Assembly: GCA_947177515.1 (NCBI GenBank)
Contig: CAMWUU010000032.1
Location: 1-15,009, forward strand
Direction of reading: 5' to 3'
Source: an uncultured Lachnospiraceae bacterium
GTDB lineage: Bacteria > Bacillota > Clostridia > Lachnospirales > Lachnospiraceae
Length of the DNA stretch: 15,009 nucleotides
The position numbers and the translations under genes were made by a program. Positions 1 to 7,781 of the stretch are shown here, piece after piece; positions within the stretch are counted from its first letter, which is position 1; the number at the start of each line of letters is the position of its first letter. A model generated the notes under the pieces. It saw only the letters and a list, made by a program, of their open reading frames with translations, was not told where the DNA came from and ran no database searches.

Positions 1-350
1 TGCTGGTGGTGGATGATAATTCCATGATGCTGAAGCTGATCAAGGAATATCTGCATGAAACATATGATGTGGCGACGGCGGTTAGCGGGAAGATTGCCAT
101 GAAATTCCTTGAGCGCAAGATGACGGATTTAATCCTGCTTGACTATGAGATGCCGGGGGAAAACGGACCTGCGGTGCTTGAGCAATTGCGCGCAAATGAG
201 GCGACAAAGGATATCCCGGTGGTCTTTTTAACCGGTGTGACAGAAACAAAAAAAATCCAGGAAGCACTGATGCTCAAACCGCAGAGCTATCTGCTTAAGC
301 CGGTGAACCGCGAAAAACTTTTAAAAACGATTGAAAATTTAATCCACTGA
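1..350 (+). CDS. Response regulator receiver domain protein (5' end outside window)
   Basis: This is a CheY-like receiver (REC) domain that takes a phosphoryl group from a histidine kinase. The reading frame is already open at the left edge (codon 3-5 is Leu), giving the classic LVVDDN opening of a REC domain, so the true start lies left of the window. Counting from the GTG at position 6, the acidic pair is Asp3/Asp4, the phosphoacceptor is Asp46 in LILLDYEMP, the switch Thr is Thr76 in VVFLTG, and the conserved Lys is Lys98 in LLKPV. The protein ends just after the last REC helix, so it has no C-terminal output domain. It is either a stand-alone single-domain regulator lacking only a few residues here, or the C-terminal receiver of a longer protein. 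The gene for a hybrid kinase starts 38 nt downstream on the same strand, so the two may share a phosphorelay (inference). Confidence 0.9.
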   Translation, partial: LVVDDNSMMLKLIKEYLHETYDVATAVSGKIAMKFLERKMTDLILLDYEMPGENGPAVLEQLRANEATKDIPVVFLTGVTETKKIQEALMLKPQSYLLKPVNREKLLKTIENLIH

Positions 351-388
351 TTTTTAACAAGAATGGAGCATAGGAAGGAGGCGTACAT

Positions 389-3085
389 ATGGAAATTTTA
401 GAATATGAACTGCAGCTAACGGATCTGATCGATGTGGCAACATTACAAAAAATTCAGGATGCCTATTCGGAAATAAGCAATATTGCGGTGATTACGACAA
501 ATGCCGAAGGTGTAGCAGTAACGGAAGGATCCCATTTTTGTGATTTCTGTATAAATTACAATAGGAATTCCGAGCTTGGACGCATACGCTGTGAGGAATG
601 CAACAAGTATGGAACTTTCCTGGCCTTTAAGGAGGGGAATTATGTCGTTTATTCCTGCCATACGGGGCTTGTAGGTTTTGCGGCACCAATTATGGTAAAC
701 GGCAGGCAGGTGGGTTGTTTTATAGGCGGGCAGATCTTAACCGAGCCGGTTGATCCGGAAAAAATAAAGAAGATTGCAGAAGAAATTGGTGCGGATCCGG
801 AAGAATACTTAGCCGCAGCGAGGAAAGTGGGGATTATGGAGCAGGAGAGGGTGGAGAAAGCCGCGAAATCCCTTTATACCATTGCCAATATCCTCTCTGA
901 CATGGCGTACCGCCGTTATTTGATCCATAAAAACAATGTAGAACTTGAGCAGTCGGAAACCATGAAATCGGATTTCCTTGCAAATATGAGCCATGAAATC
1001 CGCACACCAATGAATGCGGTGATTGGTATGGCGGAGATGGCATTACGGGAAGAACTGCCTGTGGTGGCTAGGGATTATATTACCCAGATTAAGGAAGCGG
1101 GGAAATCCCTTCTTACCATTATAAATGATATTTTGGATTTCTCAAAGATTGAGTCGGGTAAAATGGATATTAACGAGGTGGATTACGAGCCAATGTCCAT
1201 GGTCTATGATGTAGCGAATATTGTAATGACAAGGTTGAAGGATAAGGATGTGGAACTGTTGTTGGATGTTGCGCCGACGCTGCCAAACAAGCTTTTCGGG
1301 GACAATATCCGTATCAAGCAGGTACTGCTGAACCTGACAAACAATGCAGCGAAATTTACCAGGCAGGGTAAGATAACCGTAAAAGTGGATTATGAGAACA
1401 CGGATTCCGGGGAGATTGAGCTGCGCGTTTCCGTGCAGGATACCGGAATCGGGATAAAAAAAGAAGATGTTGGAAAACTTTTCCAGTCCTTCCAACAGCT
1501 TGACAGCAAAAGAAACCGCAATATCGAGGGAACGGGGCTTGGTCTTGCCATCTCCCGCAGACTGCTGCATCTAATGGATGGCCAGATCGAGGTGGCAAGC
1601 GAGTATGAGAAGGGCAGTGTCTTTTCATTTTCCCTGCCGCAGAAAATTGTGGATCAAACACCAAGCATCAATTTGAAGGAAGTAGAATCGCGCCTGGTTG
1701 TGGGGCTGATCTCAAATCCGTATGTCAGGGACAGCCTAAGCAGCGATGTAGCGAAATTTGGCGTGGATTATCTGGGGGTATCGGGGGCGAAAGAACTTGA
1801 TGCACTGCCAAAAGACAGAAAAATCTTCCTTTTTGTGGAGCATCCTCTTTTTTCAGATTGCGTGGAAGGATATGTCCGCTGCCACCCACAGGTTACGGCA
1901 GTGCTGCTGGTTGATTTCTTTGACCATGTGGATTACCGTATCCCAAATCTTTTTATGCTTCGCAAACCGTTGTTTGCCTTAAATATCGCGATGATTTTAA
2001 ACGGTGAGGAACTGCGCTTTAACAGTGATGCGGATGAAAAGGAGTTTGATTTTATTGCCCCGGATGCCCATATCCTTATTGTCGATGACAATGCGGTTAA
2101 TCTGACGGTGGCAGAAGGACTGCTGGAGCCTCTTAAGATGCAGATTGATACCGTGACAAGCGGAAAGGCTGCGATTGAAAAAGTTATGGAGTTCCATTAT
2201 GATATTGTTTTTATGGATCATATGATGCCGGAACTTGACGGGGTGGAAACAACCCATATTATAAGACGATTCCATCCGGAATACGATGATGTGCCAATTA
2301 TTGCGCTGACGGCGAATGCCGTGGATGGCACAAAGGAGATGTTCTGCCGCGAAGGTATGAATGACTTTGTGGCCAAGCCAATTGAGCTGCGTATACTTGC
2401 GGCGAAGGTAAGACAGTGGCTTCCGGTTGAAAAGATCCAGAAAATGTTTAATGTGGCAGGAGAGCAGGAAACCGGTGGCGAGGAACCTATTGTGATTAGC
2501 GGCCTGGATGTCCAGTACGCGTTAAAAATGCTTTCAAGCGAGGCGCTGTTCTGGAAAGTCCTGAAAGTGTTCTACCGCAGTATTGACAGGAAAGTGAAGC
2601 TGATTAAAGAGCTTGAGGAAGAAAAGAACTGGACGGATTATACCATAGAAGTCCATGCGCTGAAAAATGCGGCCAGACAGATTGGTGCGCTGCAGCTCTC
2701 GGATATGGCGGCGGATCTGGAGAAAGCTGGAAATGCGAGGGATACTGCCATAATCCATGCCAAAACGGATGAAATGCTTTTGCTTTACAGTAGTTACCAG
2801 CAGGTGCTTGATCCATTCTGCGCCGAAAAAGAGGAGGATGAGTCGGGAAAGAAAGCCATCCCTGTGCAAATACTTTCCGATTGCTTTGAAAAGCTGAAAG
2901 AGGCGGTGGATGACCTTGATATGGATCGGATGGAAGAAGTAGTCAAGGTGATGGGTCAGTACCACTATGAGGGCAGGAATCAGGAACTTTTTGACCGGCT
3001 AAAAGATGCTGTGGAAGAGATCGATGTGGATGCCTGTGTGGAAATTATGAAAAACTGGTCTGACACAGATGGTGGGATTTGCTAG
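389..3085 (+). CDS. PocR-domain hybrid sensor histidine kinase with receiver and Hpt domains
   Basis: This is an 898-residue multi-step phosphorelay kinase. I see no signal peptide or membrane segment, so it should sense a cytoplasmic signal. Domains in order: a PocR-type ligand-binding domain (about 10-175) with paired cysteines CDFC (51, 54) and CEEC (68, 71) plus Cys90; HisKA with His202 in SHEIRTPMN; HATPase with N box near 315-319, G1 DTGIGI (351-356) and G2 GTGLGL (381-386); a degenerate receiver (about 435-540) that keeps a Lys-Pro (526-527) but shows no acceptor Asp at the expected place; a full receiver with Asp566/Asp567, Asp610, Thr641 and Lys663; an Hpt domain with His756 in VHALKN; and a helical tail (825-898). 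An AGGAAGGAGG ribosome binding site ends 7 nt before the ATG. PocR domains in other proteins bind small metabolites, but the ligand here is unknown. No terminator is visible between this gene and flgM. A link to motility is suggested only by position. Confidence 0.93.
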   Translation: MEILEYELQLTDLIDVATLQKIQDAYSEISNIAVITTNAEGVAVTEGSHFCDFCINYNRNSELGRIRCEECNKYGTFLAFKEGNYVVYSCHTGLVGFAAPIMVNGRQVGCFIGGQILTEPVDPEKIKKIAEEIGADPEEYLAAARKVGIMEQERVEKAAKSLYTIANILSDMAYRRYLIHKNNVELEQSETMKSDFLANMSHEIRTPMNAVIGMAEMALREELPVVARDYITQIKEAGKSLLTIINDILDFSKIESGKMDINEVDYEPMSMVYDVANIVMTRLKDKDVELLLDVAPTLPNKLFGDNIRIKQVLLNLTNNAAKFTRQGKITVKVDYENTDSGEIELRVSVQDTGIGIKKEDVGKLFQSFQQLDSKRNRNIEGTGLGLAISRRLLHLMDGQIEVASEYEKGSVFSFSLPQKIVDQTPSINLKEVESRLVVGLISNPYVRDSLSSDVAKFGVDYLGVSGAKELDALPKDRKIFLFVEHPLFSDCVEGYVRCHPQVTAVLLVDFFDHVDYRIPNLFMLRKPLFALNIAMILNGEELRFNSDADEKEFDFIAPDAHILIVDDNAVNLTVAEGLLEPLKMQIDTVTSGKAAIEKVMEFHYDIVFMDHMMPELDGVETTHIIRRFHPEYDDVPIIALTANAVDGTKEMFCREGMNDFVAKPIELRILAAKVRQWLPVEKIQKMFNVAGEQETGGEEPIVISGLDVQYALKMLSSEALFWKVLKVFYRSIDRKVKLIKELEEEKNWTDYTIEVHALKNAARQIGALQLSDMAADLEKAGNARDTAIIHAKTDEMLLLYSSYQQVLDPFCAEKEEDESGKKAIPVQILSDCFEKLKEAVDDLDMDRMEEVVKVMGQYHYEGRNQELFDRLKDAVEEIDVDACVEIMKNWSDTDGGIC

Positions 3086-3120
3086 GTTCCGAAAAAGAAG
3101 AAAAAAATCGGGGTCAGCGC

Positions 3121-3147
3121 TAAAGTAATCCGAAAAACAGCCGATAA
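3121..3147 (+). promoter_or_regulatory. Sigma-28 (FliA/SigD) promoter of the flgM operon
   Basis: TAAAGTAA (3121-3128), 11 nt, then GCCGATAA (3140-3147) is a near-perfect match to the flagellar sigma-28 consensus, with 15 nt between TAAA and GCCGATAA. It lies in the 126-nt gap after the kinase gene and about 65 nt before flgM. Placing flgM, the anti-sigma factor, under sigma-28 would give negative feedback. The -10 region is identical over 18 nt to the promoter before flaG. Confidence 0.9.
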
Positions 3148-3211
3148 ATAATATAGAGCGGAGTAAGCTACACAGACAGCGGACCGTATATCAAAAACAG
3201 GTGGTGATATT

Positions 3212-3481
3212 ATGCGTATTGATGCGTTTAACCGTGTGAGCCAGCTTTACCAGGCGAACAGTACGAAAAAAACAATAAGTGCCGGAAAGAAGGGAGCCAA
3301 GGACTGCGTCGAGATTTCCCGGTTAGGGCATGAGTTCCAGACAGCCAGGGCTGCCGTGGCAAAGGCACCGGATATCCGCGGGGACAAGGTGGCGGCGATC
3401 AAGGAGAGCATGGCAGACGGGACATATTCGATGGATATGGATGCGCTGGCGGATAAGCTGTTGGCAGGCTATATCTTTTAA
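3212..3481 (+). CDS. flgM: FlgM, anti-sigma-28 factor
   Basis: FlgM binds and inhibits sigma-28 until the hook is finished, and is then exported in systems studied so far. The 89-residue length is normal for the family. The N-terminus MRIDAFNRVSQLY is typical of Firmicute FlgM. The sigma-binding C-terminal part runs from about 31 to 86: VEIS (33-36), then a helix containing APDIRGDKVAAIKESMADGTY (52-72), then a final helix DALADKLLAGYI. The middle (18-30) is Lys/Gly-rich and probably disordered. The ribosome binding site AGGTGGTGAT (3199-3208) lies close to the ATG. It is the first gene of the flagellar operon, 17 nt before flgN, directly under a sigma-28 promoter. Confidence 0.95.
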   Translation: MRIDAFNRVSQLYQANSTKKTISAGKKGAKDCVEISRLGHEFQTARAAVAKAPDIRGDKVAAIKESMADGTYSMDMDALADKLLAGYIF

Positions 3482-3498
3482 GATAGGAGGGCGGTGCG

Positions 3499-4014
3499 TT
3501 GGCGAGCCTAATTGAAGAACTGATCACGGTACTCAAGGCGGAGGAAGCCGTATACAGGGAGCTTCTTCCGGTTGTGGAACAAAAAACACAGATCATAGTC
3601 CGTAATGACCTCACCGCTCTCCAGAAGATCACGGAACTTGAACAGCTTGCTGTCGAGAAAGTGAACGCCCTGGAGCATAAAAGAGATGGGGTCATTGTAA
3701 ATATGGGAGTTGTGTTGGGCAGGGATCCGAGGTCGCTGACACTAAGCAAGTTAATTTCACTGCTTGAAGGGCAGCCAAAGGAACAGAGGGAACTTTCCCT
3801 GCTGCATGATTCCCTCACCGCGATTCTGAAAAATTTATCCGATGCGAATCTTCGCAATCAGTCATTGATAGAACAATCCCTAGAGATGATAGAATTCAAT
3901 ATGAATTTGATTCAGAGCACAAGGATGTCGCCGGGGAGCGGAAGTTACACAAAAAGCGCGTGCGAAAATAACGCGCCTGTCTGGCAGACAGGGATGTTTG
4001 ATGCCAGGCAATAA
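3499..4014 (+). CDS. flgN: FlgN-family flagellar export chaperone
   Basis: FlgN is a cytosolic chaperone that delivers the junction proteins FlgK and FlgL to the type III export gate. The 171-residue product is almost wholly helical: a first long helix (about 2-60) with the family pattern of Glu/Lys heptads around VVEQKTQIIVRNDLTALQKI, a second with EQLAVEKVNALEHKRDGVI, and a third (about 95-145). The tail after about 145 is Ser/Gly-rich and probably flexible. I take the TTG at 3499 as the start because AGGAGG (3485-3490) stands 8 nt before it and no ATG or GTG in this frame is better placed. Sequence conservation in this family is low, so the call rests on helix pattern, size and its place between flgM and flgK, which is the usual order. 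Confidence 0.85.
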   Translation: MASLIEELITVLKAEEAVYRELLPVVEQKTQIIVRNDLTALQKITELEQLAVEKVNALEHKRDGVIVNMGVVLGRDPRSLTLSKLISLLEGQPKEQRELSLLHDSLTAILKNLSDANLRNQSLIEQSLEMIEFNMNLIQSTRMSPGSGSYTKSACENNAPVWQTGMFDARQ

Positions 4015-4035
4015 AAAAGAACCGGAGGATATTTT

Positions 4036-5919
4036 ATGGGCTTGATGTGTGATTTGTACATTGGCAAGTCGGGGCTTAATATGAGCCAGTATGCGATCAA
4101 TACGACTTCGCATAACCTTGCCAATGTGGACACGAAAGGGTACACCAGGCAGCAGATGATCTTTGGGACGACGCAGTATATTACTGTTGGGAATAATGTG
4201 ATCTCAAAGATGCAGACTGGCCTTGGTGTAAACACGGAGGAAGTAAAACAGAGCAGGAACGTTTTCTTAGATAAGGCATACCGTCGGGAGATTGGACGCG
4301 AGAGCTTTTACAGTATGCAGTACGAAACGGTTTCCGAGATGGAGAATATCTATGGCGAATTGCAGGGGGTTGCGTTCCAGAATTCCATCGGGGAGCTCTG
4401 GGAAGCGCTTCAGGAAACGGCGAAGGAGCCGGACAGCATTGTGACAAGGGCATCCTTAGTGGAGCGCGCTGTGGCTTTTACGGAGCGTGCCGAAAATATT
4501 TACAAGCAGATTGCGCAGTACCAGGTGGATTTAAATGAGGATATTGAGTCCCAGGTAAACCGCATCAATGAAATTGGCGATAAGATTGCTTCGCTAAACC
4601 GTGAGATTTTAAAGTATGAGGGCGCGAAGATCGAGAAGGCGAATGACTTAAGGGATAAGCGCAACGAGCTTCTTGATGAGCTTGGCCAGTATATTAATAT
4701 CACCTACCAGGAGGGGCATGACGGGCAGGTTTCCGTGATGGCGGAGGCGGTGCCATTTGTGTCTGACCATGTTGTTTTCCATATGTCCACGATGACACAG
4801 GTGGATCTGATGACAAGGGATCTCGCAAAACAATACGGTGGGGATGACGATGCGTGGGAGCAGGCAAAACAGGAGGCGGAGCGGCTGTGCGGCAATTCCC
4901 AGATGCTGGTGCCGATCTGGCCGGTTTACGGCGACCGCGAAGTGTATAATTTTGACATACTTCCAACAACAAAGGCGAATACTGATATTGGAGGACTCAA
5001 AGGCCTGATTCTGGCCCGCGGTACAAAGGTCGGGAACTATACGGATATCCCGCCAAGGCCGACGGAGGAGGAATATACGGATGAGGACGGCAATTTTGAC
5101 GAGGATGCCTACGCGGAGGCGATGCGCATTTTTGAGAAGGAAGCCAAAATTTACAATGCTTCGATTGAGCCGTCCGCGATTATGACCGTCCAGGCCCAGT
5201 TTGACCAGTTGATCCACGGAATTGTAACGACCATCAATGATATTCTTTGCCCAAATAAGGAATACACTCTGACACAGGATATTTCCTATACGAATTCGCA
5301 GGGAGTCCTAGTGGAGTACAAGGCGGGCGATACCATCCGCATCCTGGATCGGGAGAGGGCACCGCTTGGCATGGATGAGAGCCAGGAGCCGGGAACCGAA
5401 CTATTCTCAAGGAAATCCGTATCCCGCTATGAGAAGGTAGAAGTTGACGGTGAGGAACTCTGGATCTATAACGAGGAAGATGCGGGAGATAACTATTCGC
5501 TTTATACACTTGGTGAGATTGAGATTAACCAGGAAGTGCTCGAGGATAAATCAAAACTCCCATTCAGCCAGAACAAGGGTACCGGGGATTTTGACATTAA
5601 GACAGCGGAGCAGTTGATCGAGGCATGGGGATCAAAATTCTCCACACTCTCACCGAATACATTAACGCGCTATTCCTTCGCGGAATATTATACAGCCTTT
5701 ATCGGGGAGCTTGCCAACAGGGGGGATACTTTGGATACAATTGCGGGCAACCAGGAAGCGATGGTGCAGGATATTGACAATAAACGTCTTTCAATCAGCG
5801 GTGTTTCCTCGGATGAGGAGCTGACAAACCTGATTAAATTCCAGCACGCCTACAATGCGGCGGCGCGCTATATCAATGTTGTGGACGAGATGCTCGAGCA
5901 TATCGTTACCCGTTTATAA
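4036..5919 (+). CDS. flgK: FlgK-like hook-associated protein, copy 1 (divergent)
   Basis: FlgK (HAP1) forms the first ring of the hook-filament junction outside the cell. The N-terminal D0 region (1-40) carries the axial-protein signature: IGKSGLNMSQYAINTTSHNLANVDTKGYTRQ. A coiled segment follows (about 100-215), ending in DLRDKRNELLDEL. The C-terminal region LSISGVSSDEELTNLIKFQHAYNAAARYINVVDEML (585-620) is classic FlgK. The middle is less typical: residues 340-375 are a very acidic insert (TEEEY...DEDGNFDEDAY), and the usual LN..iN..H...G.D motif before the C-terminal part is poorly kept (around 385-405). Length is 627 against roughly 450-650 in the family. It has cysteines at 5, 285 and 405, rare in axial proteins. 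GGAGG (4024-4028) ends 7 nt before this ATG, favouring it over Met4. A second flgK follows 13 nt later. Confidence 0.9.
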   Translation: MGLMCDLYIGKSGLNMSQYAINTTSHNLANVDTKGYTRQQMIFGTTQYITVGNNVISKMQTGLGVNTEEVKQSRNVFLDKAYRREIGRESFYSMQYETVSEMENIYGELQGVAFQNSIGELWEALQETAKEPDSIVTRASLVERAVAFTERAENIYKQIAQYQVDLNEDIESQVNRINEIGDKIASLNREILKYEGAKIEKANDLRDKRNELLDELGQYINITYQEGHDGQVSVMAEAVPFVSDHVVFHMSTMTQVDLMTRDLAKQYGGDDDAWEQAKQEAERLCGNSQMLVPIWPVYGDREVYNFDILPTTKANTDIGGLKGLILARGTKVGNYTDIPPRPTEEEYTDEDGNFDEDAYAEAMRIFEKEAKIYNASIEPSAIMTVQAQFDQLIHGIVTTINDILCPNKEYTLTQDISYTNSQGVLVEYKAGDTIRILDRERAPLGMDESQEPGTELFSRKSVSRYEKVEVDGEELWIYNEEDAGDNYSLYTLGEIEINQEVLEDKSKLPFSQNKGTGDFDIKTAEQLIEAWGSKFSTLSPNTLTRYSFAEYYTAFIGELANRGDTLDTIAGNQEAMVQDIDNKRLSISGVSSDEELTNLIKFQHAYNAAARYINVVDEMLEHIVTRL

Positions 5920-5932
5920 AGGAGGATAAAAT

Positions 5933-7771
5933 ATGCCGAGTACATTTTTTGGTCTGTCCATTGCAAAGTCCGGGCTGTATGCTTCGATGGGGGGCATTAA
6001 CACCACGGCACACAATATTTCACATACGAACACGGAAGGGTACTGCCGCCAGGTTATGGGGCAGACCGCAGCCAGCGCGCTGCGTGTAAACGCCACCTAT
6101 GGTATGGCGGGCAGTGGTGTCGATATCACGGGTGTGGAACAGATGAGGGATATTTATTATGACCTGAAATTCCGCAGCAACAGTACGATGGCGGGCGAAT
6201 ACACTTCAAAGCAGCATTACATGTCGGAGATCGAAAGTTATTTTAACGAGATTAACCTAGAGGGCTTTACCACCAGTTTCAATTCGATGTTTGATACCTT
6301 ACAGGAGCTTTCCAAGAACCCTTCCGATCTTTCATGCCGCACGCAGGTGACCAATTATGCACAGAGCCTGTGCGAATATTTTAACTCGATCTCCACGAGC
6401 ATGACAGCCATCCAGGAGGAGGCCAACTTCGAGATCAAGAACCAGGCAGACCGGATCACCTCGCTTGGCCAGCAGATTGCGGTGCTCACCAAGCAGATTA
6501 ATACGATTGAGTCAAACGGCGGGACAGCCAACGACCTGCGCGATGAGAGGAACCTGCGCGTGGATGAGTTGTCCACGATCTGCAATATTACTGTGTCGGA
6601 AAATGTGGTGGGTGCCGGGGTCGGCATTACCAGCTATCAGGTAAAGATCGATGGGTATACCCTTGTGGACACCTACGAGTACAATAAACTAATTGCCGTT
6701 CCGCAGAAAGAGCGCATCAACCAGACGGATGCGGACGGTATGTATAAGCTGATGTGGAGCAACGGCCAGGAGTTTAACAGCGCGAGCGCAAAACTTGGCG
6801 GAACACTCTCCGCCCTCTTTGCGGTGCGCGACGGCAATAACGGCGAGGCCTTTAAAGGCAAGGCGGACACCGCGGAGGGGGATGATACGATTATTGTCAC
6901 CATGTCCAATGTAAACGATGCGGCAAAGCTTAATATCGCGCCGCAGGGTGTAATCACGGTGGGGCATCGTAAATATGAGTACACGGGCTTTATTGTGAGG
7001 GAGGATGAGGACGGCAATTACGAGTATGAGTTTACGCTTTCAGAAAATACGCCGGTTACAAAAAGTGAGGATGGGGCGGATGTGATTATTGGCCGCGATG
7101 TCGATTACAAGGGCATCCCGTACTATATGTCACAGCTCAATGAGTGGGTGCGCACTTTTGCGCGCGCGTTCAATGAACTGCACACGTCGGGAGAGGACTT
7201 GAAAGGGCGCGCGGGGCTTGACTTCTTTAATGCGGCTGACCAGGTAACGGGCAAGGACTATGTGTTTGGGCAGTCCGAGGAGGATGCCGATAATGGGATT
7301 GTTATCCGCTGTGTGGCAGAGGAACTTGAGGATGAGAATTCAATAAATTATGGAAATTATTATCTGCTCACTGCCGCGAATTTCAAGGTGACGAGTGAGG
7401 TTTATGCAGATCCGTATATGGTGGCGGCGGCTTCCTCGATTCAGGACGGTGTGGAGAATTCTGATATTGCAAAGAAGCTGATTGGCCTGAAACTTGATTC
7501 CGATATGTTCCGTCAGGGCACACCGGGTGGATTTTTCCAGACCCTGGTGGCAGAGATCGGCATCGATTCCGCCAAGGCGCAGCAGTTTGCAAAAAACCAG
7601 GAAAATATCTGTGCGAGTATCACAAATCAGAGGCTTTCGGTCAGCGGTGTGGACACGGAGGAGGAGGCGATGAACCTTATCCGCTATAGGATGGCATACA
7701 ACCTTTCGGCTCAGGCCGTGACGGTGATGAACCAGATCTATGACAAGCTGATCAATTATATGGGAGCATAG
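5933..7771 (+). CDS. flgK: FlgK hook-associated protein, copy 2 (canonical)
   Basis: This is a second FlgK (HAP1) paralogue of 612 residues, the more canonical of the two. The N-terminus LSIAKSGLYASMGGINTTAHNISHTNTEGYCRQ (8-40) is the axial D0 signature. A helical stretch (150-215) ends in DLRDERNLRVDELS, which parallels the DLRDKRNELLDEL of copy 1. The motif MSQLNEWVRTFARAFNELHTSGEDLKGRAGLDFF (399-432) is the standard FlgK core that copy 1 lacks in clear form. The C-terminus LSVSGVDTEEEAMNLIRYRMAYNLSAQAVTVMNQIYDKL is typical. Cysteines occur at 38, 135, 147, 217, 460 and 560. AAAGGAGG (5918-5925) overlaps the stop codon of copy 1, pointing to translational coupling. The two proteins align in general plan but differ widely in sequence, so the duplication is old. 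Both may be placed at the junction, or one may be specialised (inference). Confidence 0.94.
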   Translation: MPSTFFGLSIAKSGLYASMGGINTTAHNISHTNTEGYCRQVMGQTAASALRVNATYGMAGSGVDITGVEQMRDIYYDLKFRSNSTMAGEYTSKQHYMSEIESYFNEINLEGFTTSFNSMFDTLQELSKNPSDLSCRTQVTNYAQSLCEYFNSISTSMTAIQEEANFEIKNQADRITSLGQQIAVLTKQINTIESNGGTANDLRDERNLRVDELSTICNITVSENVVGAGVGITSYQVKIDGYTLVDTYEYNKLIAVPQKERINQTDADGMYKLMWSNGQEFNSASAKLGGTLSALFAVRDGNNGEAFKGKADTAEGDDTIIVTMSNVNDAAKLNIAPQGVITVGHRKYEYTGFIVREDEDGNYEYEFTLSENTPVTKSEDGADVIIGRDVDYKGIPYYMSQLNEWVRTFARAFNELHTSGEDLKGRAGLDFFNAADQVTGKDYVFGQSEEDADNGIVIRCVAEELEDENSINYGNYYLLTAANFKVTSEVYADPYMVAAASSIQDGVENSDIAKKLIGLKLDSDMFRQGTPGGFFQTLVAEIGIDSAKAQQFAKNQENICASITNQRLSVSGVDTEEEAMNLIRYRMAYNLSAQAVTVMNQIYDKLINYMGA

Positions 7772-7781
7772 GAGGCAGCGT

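Noticed and set aside
4648..5217. Reverse-strand open frame of 189 codons within flgK copy 1
   Set aside because: It lies wholly inside a well-supported flgK gene, has no convincing ribosome binding site that I can see, and its product has no family features.
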